Assembly: GCA_041441465.1 (NCBI GenBank)
Contig: JASDSY010000040.1
Coordinates: 1 to 64,000 of the forward strand
Source: JASDSY01 sp041441465
Lineage (GTDB): Bacteria; Muiribacteriota; UBA9980
DNA length: 64,000 nucleotides
Reading direction: 5' to 3'
The position numbers and the translations under genes were made by a program. Below the pieces are notes generated by a model. It did no database searches. It worked only from the letters and a program-made list of their open reading frames with translations, and had not been told where the DNA came from. Each line of letters opens with the position of its first letter. Position 1 is the first letter of the stretch. Shown here piece by piece: positions 33,428 through 41,584 of this stretch.

Positions 33428-34590
33428 AAAACGGCCTTGATATTTTTCAGAAACGGCAATAACTCATTGTTAAAATCTATTTCAATTATTTCAGCACGGC
33501 CAATTTTAGTTATGAATGGAATTTTTATTTTCACATGATTTTCAGCTGTACTGTGTACGGCTGTATTTTTAGCAGCCGAAATGCTTGTTCCGGCTTTCTT
33601 GTCGTTAATTATATATTTTTCCAATTTACTTGTCTTAATGAGGTTTTGCCATTTTTGAATAAGTCCCGCGTTTCCGCTTTTTTCAAAAAAAGAAATTAAA
33701 TTCGATATTATCTCTGAAATATTATGCTTATCCTGGATAATGCCTAATTCCCGGCCGATCGTAGTTTCGAAATACAAGCCCAGGCCGACTGCCGCGCCGT
33801 GGCTTATTTTATTGTTTGAAACGCTTTCGATGGCGTGGCCGAAGGTATGACCGGCGTTTAAAAGCATTCTGCATCCTTTATCGAGGTAATCGGCATTTAC
33901 TATTTCCTGTTTAAACTGCACGCATTGCTTTATGATTCTTATTAATTCGCTTTTTGATTTTAAATTGTAATTTGTGAAATTGAAATTTTTTTGGTTGATG
34001 GCCGTGACCAGTGATTTTGAAAATAATAAGCCGTATTTTAACGCTTCAAACATTCCATTTGCCATTTCATTCGCCGGAAGTGATTTTAATAAGTCCGGTA
34101 TTATAAATATTTTTTCGGGATTATAAAAAGTTCCGGCAGCGTTTTTTGTCCGGCTTATGTTTACGGCGTTTTTTCCGCCTATAGAGGCGTCTATCATGCA
34201 AAGAAGCGTTGTAGGTATAAAGGCGAGCCTCATGCCGCGCTTATAAATTGACGCGCTAAATCCCGAAAGGTCTGTTATAGTCCCGCCGCCGATTCCTATT
34301 AAAATATCATTTTTCCCGAAGCCCATGTCAGTAAGTTTTTTTAATACCAAATTTACGTTTGAGAATGACTTGCATTTTTCACCGTCAGTTTTTAATATGT
34401 GAATAAAACATTTTCCGCTTTTTTCTAGTTCCTTTAACGTCTCGCTCAGGCCTGTTATTTCAAGTATTTTACCGGTTGATACGACAAAAAGCCTGCCGGT
34501 GTCTGAAAGCAGGCTTAATTGCGCTTTTATGAACTCAAATGGTTCGCTGTCTGTGAATAATATGTTATGGCGTTTATTTTGCGTCATCAA
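33424..34590 (-). CDS. aroB: 3-Dehydroquinate synthase
   Basis: Converts DAHP to 3-dehydroquinate in the shikimate pathway, using NAD and a divalent metal. Seen motifs: GIGGGTITDLSGFSAS (nucleotide binding), FIPTTLLCMIDASIGGKNAVN, MFEALKYG with the metal-ligand Glu, and LLNAGHTFGHAIES with metal-ligand His residues. The C-terminal part contains the conserved NDKKAG. An additional stretch of about 25 residues then precedes the usual last strands (IKIPFITKIG). It is the last gene of a four-gene minus-strand run that starts with the Yip1-like gene, 49 bases after nadE. No other aro gene is in the window. Confidence 0.93.
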   Translation of the reverse strand: MMTQNKRHNILFTDSEPFEFIKAQLSLLSDTGRLFVVSTGKILEITGLSETLKELEKSGKCFIHILKTDGEKCKSFSNVNLVLKKLTDMGFGKNDILIGIGGGTITDLSGFSASIYKRGMRLAFIPTTLLCMIDASIGGKNAVNISRTKNAAGTFYNPEKIFIIPDLLKSLPANEMANGMFEALKYGLLFSKSLVTAINQKNFNFTNYNLKSKSELIRIIKQCVQFKQEIVNADYLDKGCRMLLNAGHTFGHAIESVSNNKISHGAAVGLGLYFETTIGRELGIIQDKHNISEIISNLISFFEKSGNAGLIQKWQNLIKTSKLEKYIINDKKAGTSISAAKNTAVHSTAENHVKIKIPFITKIGRAEIIEIDFNNELLPFLKNIKAVF

Positions 34591-34639
34591 ATTCTCTTTT
34601 TTATCGTAGGTTAAGATTTTTTAGGGCGAAAAATCTACA

Positions 34640-35566
34640 TTATAAAGCCCAGTCGCGCGGATAGTTAAAACTCTGGTTTATCGTCCTGAACGATATCAGT
34701 GCAATAAGCGGCATCTGGCGCTTAAACTGCATCGATGTTATTTTCTTCATGCAGAATTCTATTAATTTCTGGCTGCATTCGCCCGATTCTATAAGCAGTT
34801 TCGGGTTCTCGCGGCAGTCGACTAATTTATAAAGCGCGTAATCCATCTCGGAATATGAAAAGCCGAGGTCGCCTTCATCGGTCTGGCCTGGAAAAAGATC
34901 AGCCGAAGGTTTTTTATTTATTACGCTTTCAGGTACGCCGATATATTTGCTTAACTGCCGCACCTGGTATTTATAAAGGTCGCCTATGGGATTGATGCCG
35001 TAGGCCAGGTCGCCCCATAAAGTGCCGTAACCGATTAGCATTTCAGTCTTGTTCGAGGTGCCGACGACCATGGCATTTGTTACGGCTGAAAGATGGTAAA
35101 GTGAAATCATGCGCGCGCGCGCCATAATGTTGCCGCGGCTTGTCGGTGTAAGCGTATTTTCTATTTTTATTCCGGCGTCTTCTTTATTTTTGCCTGATAA
35201 TAATTCAGCGTTGAAAAATTCAGCAGGCATGGTATCTAATGCGAGTTGGGTATTTATAAATCCATCCGCAGTGGCTGTTATATCGAAGGTGGTAAATTCG
35301 ATTCCGGCTTTTTCGGCGACTTCATAAGCGTGGTCGAGGCTTTCCTGCGAGGAAGTTTTATAGGGCATTCTTACGCCCAAGACATTTTTTGCGCCGATTG
35401 CCTCTTTGCATAAAAACGCCACAAGCGCAGAGTCGATGCCGCCTGATAAGCCCAGGATTGCTTTTTTCATGCCCGTTTTTTGAATTTGATTTCTTATAAA
35501 ACTGGCTAAAAGTTCTGTCACAAGCTTGCAATCCAGGTCAAGTATGCTTAAGTCATGTTTTTTCAT
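34640..35566 (-). CDS. nadE: NAD synthase, stand-alone synthetase subunit
   Basis: Amidates nicotinic acid adenine dinucleotide to NAD with ATP. The PP-loop motif LSGGIDSALVAFL is at about residues 42-54. Further family motifs are TLTPTSRGNIMARARM, VGTSNKTEMLIGYGTLWGDLAYGINPIGDLYKYQV and PSADLFPGQTDEGDLG (shown in parts). Its 308 residues correspond to the synthetase domain only. The adjoining upstream gene encodes a nitrilase-fold amidase that resembles the glutaminase domain normally fused to NadE. Stop and start overlap by one base (TAATG), favouring translational coupling and a two-subunit enzyme. Confidence 0.94.
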   Translation of the reverse strand: MKKHDLSILDLDCKLVTELLASFIRNQIQKTGMKKAILGLSGGIDSALVAFLCKEAIGAKNVLGVRMPYKTSSQESLDHAYEVAEKAGIEFTTFDITATADGFINTQLALDTMPAEFFNAELLSGKNKEDAGIKIENTLTPTSRGNIMARARMISLYHLSAVTNAMVVGTSNKTEMLIGYGTLWGDLAYGINPIGDLYKYQVRQLSKYIGVPESVINKKPSADLFPGQTDEGDLGFSYSEMDYALYKLVDCRENPKLLIESGECSQKLIEFCMKKITSMQFKRQMPLIALISFRTINQSFNYPRDWAL

Positions 35567-36432
35567 TATTTAAAATTCTCCCTTCTGAATTCGAGCGCGC
35601 GCTGCAGTTCGCGCATTGTTAAAAACGGGTCGTCTTCTTTTAAATAACAGTTTTGCGCTTTTTCGAGCCTTGCCTTCTTTATGTCTATCTCGATCACTTT
35701 TTCATCGTATTTAAACGGTTCCAGCATCTCTATGATTTCGCCGAGCGGGCTTACCACGCATGAATAACCCGAAAAATGAATGCCGTCTTCGATTCCGGCG
35801 CGGTTTACATAAACTATATAAAGTCCGTACAAATGAGCGTAGGAACATATTAATTTCTGCCACAGTTTAACGTTCCACGGCGTGCCTTCAGAATTTTTAA
35901 AAAGCCCGCGCACCGGCGAAGCCGCGCATATTACTAAAAGGTCTATGCCGTACATCGAGTAAATATACGGAAGCGCCTGATGCCATGCGTCTTCACAGTT
36001 TAATGTGCCTATCGAAATGTTATTTTTCAATAAAAATGGATCTATCTTCTCGCCGCATGAAAAATATCTGTATTCATCAAAAATTCCATAAGTCGGCGGG
36101 TAAATTTTTCGATGCGAATAAGAAAGATCGCCGCTTCCGACAAATAATGAGTTATATATAAGACCGTTGGCGCGTTCGGAAAAACCGGCGATAATCGACA
36201 TGGATTTTTGTTTGTACGATGTTTTTTTATTCAGCTCCTCGGAAAATTCATCGCGCGTCATTGCCAGGTCATACGCGAGGTCTTTAACGAAATATCCCGT
36301 TGTCGATAATTCCGGAAAGCATATAAGATCGCAATCTTTATGTGAATTTATAAAATTGCTGTGTTCGGCTATGTTATGTGAAAAATTGCCCAGTTTTGGA
36401 AAAGCCTGGCATATCGCGATTTTTAATTTCAT
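35566..36432 (-). CDS. Nitrilase-fold glutaminase partner of NAD synthase
   Basis: Carbon-nitrogen hydrolase with the Glu-Lys-Cys triad visible: Glu in CFPELSTTGY, Lys in SHRKIYPPTYGIFDEYRYF, Cys in GTLNCEDAWHQ. The segment around the lysine (YGIFDEYRYF) closely matches the glutaminase domain of fused glutamine-dependent NAD synthetases. Its translational coupling to nadE supports a role as the ammonia-donating subunit. In most bacteria the two activities are on one chain or the glutaminase is missing, so the split arrangement is noteworthy. A general amidase is the alternative, but less likely given context. Confidence 0.88.
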   Translation of the reverse strand: MKLKIAICQAFPKLGNFSHNIAEHSNFINSHKDCDLICFPELSTTGYFVKDLAYDLAMTRDEFSEELNKKTSYKQKSMSIIAGFSERANGLIYNSLFVGSGDLSYSHRKIYPPTYGIFDEYRYFSCGEKIDPFLLKNNISIGTLNCEDAWHQALPYIYSMYGIDLLVICAASPVRGLFKNSEGTPWNVKLWQKLICSYAHLYGLYIVYVNRAGIEDGIHFSGYSCVVSPLGEIIEMLEPFKYDEKVIEIDIKKARLEKAQNCYLKEDDPFLTMRELQRALEFRRENFK

Positions 36433-36444
36433 GTTTGTCTCCTT

Positions 36445-37041
36445 CTAAAACAGCGGAATGTTATATATTTTTGAAATGTAATATGAAGAGCCGGCGAAGA
36501 ATAATAAGTAAATTATTATCATGAACCAGGAAATAAATCCTTTGATTAATGAAATCTTGAAAATTTTACTTATTGCCGTAGTAAGCAGCGTCAAATATGA
36601 AATAACTACAATAACTCTTGTTATAATAGAAAACCAGTATTCGTAAGAATCCGGAATTAAGAACATGTTTAATAAATGCGTAGGCAGCGTCAAATAAATA
36701 AAAATCGATAAAAAAGTATAGAGATTAGCGTAAAATATTGAACTTACCGGTGCTTCGCCTTTTAATATCCTGGCATTTAAATACACTATAAGCGAAATAA
36801 ACCAGAAAAAAAATAAAACAGCCGCGCCGCCGGCGACTGAAAAGGTCAAATATTGATAAAACTTGCTGAGGTCGTTTTCAAAATTTAGATATGAAAATGA
36901 ATATGCTGAAATGCCGACCCATATAACCAGATAAAGCATGAAAGTCTGAAAGCGCGGAACGGCCGAATAAAACCTTTGATAGGTTTCAGCTGGTTTTTTT
37001 AATATCATTAATGCTATTTCGAAAGGCTCGGTAATTATCAT
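36445..37041 (-). CDS. Yip1-family-like integral membrane protein
   Basis: A 198-residue protein with about five hydrophobic helices (about 33-52, 65-90, 105-128, 138-160, 170-190). The N-terminal segment PFEIALMILKKPAETYQRF resembles the opening of bacterial Yip1-domain proteins, where a Pro-containing amphipathic stretch precedes the helices. Function of the bacterial members is unknown. It is the promoter-proximal gene of the run with the NAD synthetase genes and aroB, with 12 bases to the next start. The assignment to Yip1 rests on topology and the N terminus only. Confidence 0.65.
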   Translation of the reverse strand: MIITEPFEIALMILKKPAETYQRFYSAVPRFQTFMLYLVIWVGISAYSFSYLNFENDLSKFYQYLTFSVAGGAAVLFFFWFISLIVYLNARILKGEAPVSSIFYANLYTFLSIFIYLTLPTHLLNMFLIPDSYEYWFSIITRVIVVISYLTLLTTAISKIFKISLIKGFISWFMIIIYLLFFAGSSYYISKIYNIPLF

Positions 37042-37076
37042 TTTATTCTTTCGTTTCTAGTTTAATATTTATATTT

Positions 37077-37106
37077 AGTATAGCATAATTACATGAAAAA
37101 TAACAA
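37077..37106 (-). promoter_or_regulatory. Promoter of the Yip1-nadE-aroB run (minus strand)
   Basis: On the minus strand TTGTTA (37106-37101) and TATACT (37082-37077) are 18 bases apart; expected leader about 29 bases. Confidence 0.7.
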
Positions 37107-37136
37107 TTGAAAAAATTAAATACGCACTATGACATA

Positions 37137-37154
37137 AAAATCCTTTTGGATTTT
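37137..37154 (-). terminator. Probable terminator of the kinase-FHA-TPR run
   Basis: AAAATCC (37137-37143) and GGATTTT (37148-37154) form a 7-base stem with a 4-base loop. On the minus strand it ends in T residues. It lies 75 bases after the TPR gene. Confidence 0.6.
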
Positions 37155-37229
37155 ATAATCAACTGATATTTTTATAAATTTAACTGTTGCATATGTTTAA
37201 ATAAAGTTTGCGCCCGGCGGTAAGCAGGC

Positions 37230-37916
37230 TTATTTAATAAACGGAGCATGTTCAGGGTCGATTTCAAGTATTTTATCAAAACACGCCAGAGCTTCATCGG
37301 TGCGGTGAAGTCTTATAAGGCAGGAACTTTTACCGTGCCACGCGTCTGCAAAATTAGGATTTATCGCCAATACTTTTTCGTATGTTTCGAGCGCCTGTTC
37401 TATCATGTTGAGTTTTAACAGTGAATTAGCCTTATAATACCACAAAATAGGATTGCTTTTGTCAATTGACGCGGCTTTGTCATAGGCTGCCAGCGCCTCT
37501 TCGAAAAGTCCGAGCTCATAAAGCGCGTTTCCTTCATTAAAATAGATTTCGGCTTTATTTTGTTCTCCAGGTTCGTTTGCTGCCGATTCTGTTTCGTCAA
37601 GCCGCTCGATGATTTTATTGCGGATGGCCGCTGCATTAGGAAATTTCGGGCTCATTTTCAGCAGCTTATTAAAATTTATGAGCGCTTTTTGTAATTCTCC
37701 GGATTTTATGAGAATAAGACCCTGATTATAAATAGCTAAAATTTCTTCTTCTGTTTCGGGGTTAGTCGCTGCAAAGGCATTGGTTATAATGTAATCAGAA
37801 AGCGATTTCAAAACAGCCTTCGAGCTTCTAAAAAATAATTGCTTGGAATGAGCCGCCGGATTAAATATTTTTAGAATGTTTACAGCTTTTTTTATAAATG
37901 AATTTTTCAATTGCAT
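37230..37916 (-). CDS. Tetratricopeptide-repeat protein
   Basis: A 228-residue soluble protein. After a basic N terminus (about 1-55) come about four tetratricopeptide repeats: one at about 62-95 (IYNQGLILIKSGELQKALINF), then a linker, then three consecutive ones at about 125-225 (YFNEGNALYELGLFEEALAAY, LWYYKANSLLKLNMIEQAL, AWHGKSSCLIRLHRTDEAL; shown in part). TPR proteins are adaptors. Placed four bases after an FHA-domain gene and downstream of a Ser/Thr kinase, it is probably part of the same phosphosignalling unit. Confidence 0.88.
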   Translation of the reverse strand: MQLKNSFIKKAVNILKIFNPAAHSKQLFFRSSKAVLKSLSDYIITNAFAATNPETEEEILAIYNQGLILIKSGELQKALINFNKLLKMSPKFPNAAAIRNKIIERLDETESAANEPGEQNKAEIYFNEGNALYELGLFEEALAAYDKAASIDKSNPILWYYKANSLLKLNMIEQALETYEKVLAINPNFADAWHGKSSCLIRLHRTDEALACFDKILEIDPEHAPFIK

Positions 37917-37920
37917 ATTT

Positions 37921-39672
37921 TTATTTCCTGCCTGATTTTATTGCGTTTATAACTTTTCTTAATTGCGCGCCGGAGTCTACTTTTTTGTTTATGTAGTTAA
38001 TGGCCATTTTAAAATCGTCATAAAGTTCCATGTCTGAACTGATTGGTGCAGAGCCGGCTTCATGATTTTTATCTGCGCCCGGTGCAGCTACATTATTTTT
38101 ACTTGCCGTTGCATGATGATTGCTTTCACCGCCGTCGTTCTTATCTGATTCAGTGTTCTGGCTTATGACTTTCAGGTCGAGCTTGTTTAAAATTTCGGCC
38201 GCGGCATTCTTTATGAACATATCCTTGTGGTTTAAAAATTTTTTTATGAATTCATATTCCGATTGATTGCCGATGGTGCTGATTATTTTTAAATATGTTA
38301 TGGTTAATGCTCTGTTATTTTCACGGCCCAGATTATCTTTTAAGATATTTATTATTTCAGCGGTGGAGTTTTTAGAAAAACTTTCGATAGCTGAAATTTT
38401 ACTTCTGACATCCTCAAGAACCATATATTTTAATATTTTTTCCATTTCATCGGTGCGTCTGCCGACTTTTGAAAGTATATTGTCGATAGTTTCGTATTCG
38501 TTTACCAGTCCGTCAAATACCATTGATTTTATAAGTATCTGCGATACGCATTCCGAGATTTTTTCTATAAATAGATGTTCATTTTGGGTAAATGTCCTCG
38601 GCGCTTCTGTGCTGTCGAAATAAATTGCACCGAGCGTGCGGTCGTCTTTTTTTAACGGGGCGCATATTACCGCTTTTATATGACCGCTTCTTATGCTTTC
38701 TGATTTTCCTGCAAATCTTTCATCGAGCGCCGGATCTGAGACTACTATAATGGAATTAGATGTTATGCAGTATTTAGCCAGCAGCAGCGACGGCATTCCT
38801 TCATTTATTTCGTTACTGTTTATTTTTGTTACCAGCTGATGAATAGTTCCTTCGATCGGATCTTTTACGACTATAAAGCCGCGGTTTAAATTCATTATTT
38901 TCATGGCTACCGAAAGTATGAAATAGCAATTTTTTTTGTAATCATCGACTTGATCAGAAACCATTCTGATATCCGCGAGGGCGCCTTCGTAAATTTCATG
39001 GTCTATTCTGGAATTATTCTGTATTTGAACCGGTGCCTGATTAATTTGCGGTTTTTCTGCCGGCTGCGCCATAATTTTTTCAGGCGCCGGCGGTTTAATT
39101 TCTGCCGGTGATACGGCATTGGCTTTATTTTCGCCGACTTTGAGATTGCCCAGGCCCGCCGCGTTAATTATTGCCTGTAAATCGCCGGCGATAGAAAGCA
39201 GTGATTGCTTTAAAATATTGTTAGCCAGATTCGCTTCAGGTACTTTTGAATTTAATACTTCTACTTTGCTTAAAATTTGCTTTATCTGCGTTATTATTTC
39301 GTCAGGTTTTTTTTCATGCTTGACCGCTTTGCTGTGGAATGTGCCGGCCACATTTTGTTCGGCGTATTCTAAAAGAGCGTATTCTTCGTCTACAAATTTT
39401 AAACTGGCCTGGCCGATCGTAATTGAATTGCCATGAATAAGATATGCCGGCTTTGTTATTTTCTGGTTGTTGACGTATGTGCCATTTGTCGAATTCAAGT
39501 CTTCGATTAAAAAACAAAAAGGGCCGTCGGAGTAAATTCTTGCGTGTTTTCTTGAAACTGCCGCGGAATTTAAAGTTATGCCGCAGTCTTCGTTTCTTCC
39601 TATTACGACTTCGCCTTCTGAAAGGTTATACCTGGATTGTTTGTCCTGGTCCGAAATTAAAAGATAGTACAT
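37921..39672 (-). CDS. FHA-GAF protein with helical repeat tail
   Basis: Phosphothreonine-reading and ligand-sensing protein. The N-terminal FHA domain (about 1-95) has EVVIGRNEDCGITL, VSRKHARI and LNSTNGTYVN. A Pro/Ala/Lys-rich linker with a predicted helix follows (about 100-225). A GAF domain (about 230-390) shows MNLNRGFIVVKD and CAPLKKDDRTLGAIYFDS. A C-terminal helical region resembling HEAT repeats comes next (about 400-500), then a polar tail. The longest frame starts at a TTG (39687), but GGGAG upstream of ATG 39672 fixes that start. It lies between a Ser/Thr kinase and a TPR protein; the FHA domain probably binds the kinase or its targets. Confidence 0.88.
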   Translation of the reverse strand: MYYLLISDQDKQSRYNLSEGEVVIGRNEDCGITLNSAAVSRKHARIYSDGPFCFLIEDLNSTNGTYVNNQKITKPAYLIHGNSITIGQASLKFVDEEYALLEYAEQNVAGTFHSKAVKHEKKPDEIITQIKQILSKVEVLNSKVPEANLANNILKQSLLSIAGDLQAIINAAGLGNLKVGENKANAVSPAEIKPPAPEKIMAQPAEKPQINQAPVQIQNNSRIDHEIYEGALADIRMVSDQVDDYKKNCYFILSVAMKIMNLNRGFIVVKDPIEGTIHQLVTKINSNEINEGMPSLLLAKYCITSNSIIVVSDPALDERFAGKSESIRSGHIKAVICAPLKKDDRTLGAIYFDSTEAPRTFTQNEHLFIEKISECVSQILIKSMVFDGLVNEYETIDNILSKVGRRTDEMEKILKYMVLEDVRSKISAIESFSKNSTAEIINILKDNLGRENNRALTITYLKIISTIGNQSEYEFIKKFLNHKDMFIKNAAAEILNKLDLKVISQNTESDKNDGGESNHHATASKNNVAAPGADKNHEAGSAPISSDMELYDDFKMAINYINKKVDSGAQLRKVINAIKSGRK

Positions 39673-39708
39673 GAAGCACGCTCCCAATTTTCTTGAATTT
39701 ATTATAAT

Positions 39709-41466
39709 CTATTTAATCAATTTGATTATTAACGCCAGCAGAATTAAAGCCGTAATTGCAGATACGGCGAAAAACACATAATTTTTATTTATACCGCTTA
39801 ATGAAATCTTTTTTTCAAAAGAATTTTTACCGGATGCCGGTTCGGCCGTTTGGACTTTGGTTTCGGCGATGTCAACTGCCGCAGTGTTAAGTTTTTCTAA
39901 AATGATTACGGCTGCTTTTTTTATGTCCTTCAGATTTGCGCATTCCGCTAATATGCCGTGATATGAATTTTCAAATTCTCTTTCTCGGCAGGTACACTCG
40001 TAATATTTTCTTATTGCGCCGCCGTAGATAAGCTCATTGAATGTCGTTATTTCAGTATCGGTTGCTGTATTTTTTAAAATTTTAAAGGCTGTTTCTTTTA
40101 AAAATCCTTCGTCTATTCTGCTGCCCATATAATAAAAATCGACTTCCGGGTTAATTGCGCATATTATTTCAAGCAAGACGCAGCTATCGTATGAATTTGC
40201 ATTCTTGCCTATTTGTTTTAATAATACTTTTATTCCAGGGTCCGTTGCCGATAATTCAAGCCTGCTTTTCAAATTTTCATTGTTAAGGCAATTTATTGCG
40301 TATTGCCAATTTTGGGACATATCTATCGAAAGTTCCGCTAACGAAATATAATTTTTACCGTTAAAATTAACAGGCTTTGAAAGATCTTTCGGATTTTCCA
40401 ATTCAGAATTCTCTTTGATATTTTCAGTCTTGTTTGTATTATTTTTTTCGTTTTTCATAAAATCGGAAATGAACTTAGATTCATAATAAACAGGGATGTT
40501 TTTCATTCCGTCGAGCCAATTTTTGATTTCCTTATATTGCCACCTGTATTTATCGTTTTGAGTTAAGAGCCCTTTTACGAGAGGTTCAAATTCGTTGTTG
40601 ACTGAATCGATTCCGGGAATATTATGAGTCGTAAGGAAATACATTATCATATTGGCGTCGAGTCCTTCGAACGGATGGCAATTATTAAGCAATTCAAGCG
40701 TGATTATACCGAGCGACCAATAGTCGGACGCGGTCGATATAACGCCGGTCATGGCTTCGGGCGCTGAATATGAAATGGTCCTGTTATAATTTGTCTGGTG
40801 GATCGCTTCTTCTGAAATTGAGGCAATGCCGAAGTCGGTAAGCACAAGTGAAAACGGCGAAAAACTTCTGATCAGTATATTGGCAGGTTTAATATCACGG
40901 TGGATTATATTTTTTGAATGTATTTCATTGATACAGACAGCGATTTCGTTTATAATAAGTTTGATTTCGTCATGCGGGATGCCGCTGTTATTTTTCATGA
41001 ACTGGTCCAGCGAGCCGCCTTCAGCATATTCCTGCAATTCATAGAAATGGCTGTCGTCAATTTGGCCGAAATCGATAATCTTGATAACGCGTTCTAAGTT
41101 TATTGCTTTTAATTTTTCAATTATTTCAATCTTCGGTTCTATATCTTGACGATAATATTTGAAGATAAATTTTTGGCCGGATTCATCAGTTACTATGTAT
41201 AAATCGGCCTCGCCGGAAGAGACCTTTAAGGCTGATTCGACTTTAAAAGTTTTGCCGCGCAGTGAAAACGAGCTGGCGACATTTGAAAAACCCGAAGAAT
41301 TGGTATTAATGTCAACAGGTTTTTCATATTTTTGAGTAGAATTATTTTCAAGCGGCTTTGCCGTGTTTTTTAACCCGGTATTGCCAAAAGTATTTTGAAC
41401 CAAATTATTATCACTGCCTAGATAATGTAATGTGTAAAGAAAAAACTTCAGCAATGATAATAACAT
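39709..41466 (-). CDS. Hanks-type Ser/Thr protein kinase with C-terminal membrane anchor
   Basis: Eukaryote-like protein kinase. Kinase domain about 75-330: ATP-anchoring K103 (FIFKYY), catalytic loop HRDIKPAN (H189-N196, catalytic D191), DFG at 211-213, and the activation segment with SAPE. The glycine-rich loop is degenerate (KVSSGEADLY). A helical region of unknown function follows (about 360-540). The last 20 residues form a single membrane helix (YVFFAVSAITALILLALII), so the kinase is tethered with its catalytic domain in the cytoplasm. It is divergent from the CHASE2 cyclase and heads the kinase-FHA-TPR run. No clear promoter was found for it. Confidence 0.93.
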   Translation of the reverse strand: MLLSLLKFFLYTLHYLGSDNNLVQNTFGNTGLKNTAKPLENNSTQKYEKPVDINTNSSGFSNVASSFSLRGKTFKVESALKVSSGEADLYIVTDESGQKFIFKYYRQDIEPKIEIIEKLKAINLERVIKIIDFGQIDDSHFYELQEYAEGGSLDQFMKNNSGIPHDEIKLIINEIAVCINEIHSKNIIHRDIKPANILIRSFSPFSLVLTDFGIASISEEAIHQTNYNRTISYSAPEAMTGVISTASDYWSLGIITLELLNNCHPFEGLDANMIMYFLTTHNIPGIDSVNNEFEPLVKGLLTQNDKYRWQYKEIKNWLDGMKNIPVYYESKFISDFMKNEKNNTNKTENIKENSELENPKDLSKPVNFNGKNYISLAELSIDMSQNWQYAINCLNNENLKSRLELSATDPGIKVLLKQIGKNANSYDSCVLLEIICAINPEVDFYYMGSRIDEGFLKETAFKILKNTATDTEITTFNELIYGGAIRKYYECTCREREFENSYHGILAECANLKDIKKAAVIILEKLNTAAVDIAETKVQTAEPASGKNSFEKKISLSGINKNYVFFAVSAITALILLALIIKLIK

Positions 41467-41544
41467 TTTTTAAAAATTATTTCAATCAGTTTGCTAAATT
41501 TTCGACTTTTTTCATTTAATTTTTTGCATATAAATTTTTTAATG

Positions 41545-41573
41545 TTGACTTAAAAAAAAAAAAAATGTATTAT
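41545..41573 (+). promoter_or_regulatory. Promoter of the adenylate cyclase with A14 spacer tract
   Basis: TTGACT at 41545-41550 and TATTAT at 41568-41573 are separated by 17 bases, 14 of which are consecutive adenines (41552-41565). Expected transcription start is near 41580, only about five bases before the ATG at 41585. Confidence 0.8.
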
Positions 41574-41584
41574 AAAAAACCATT

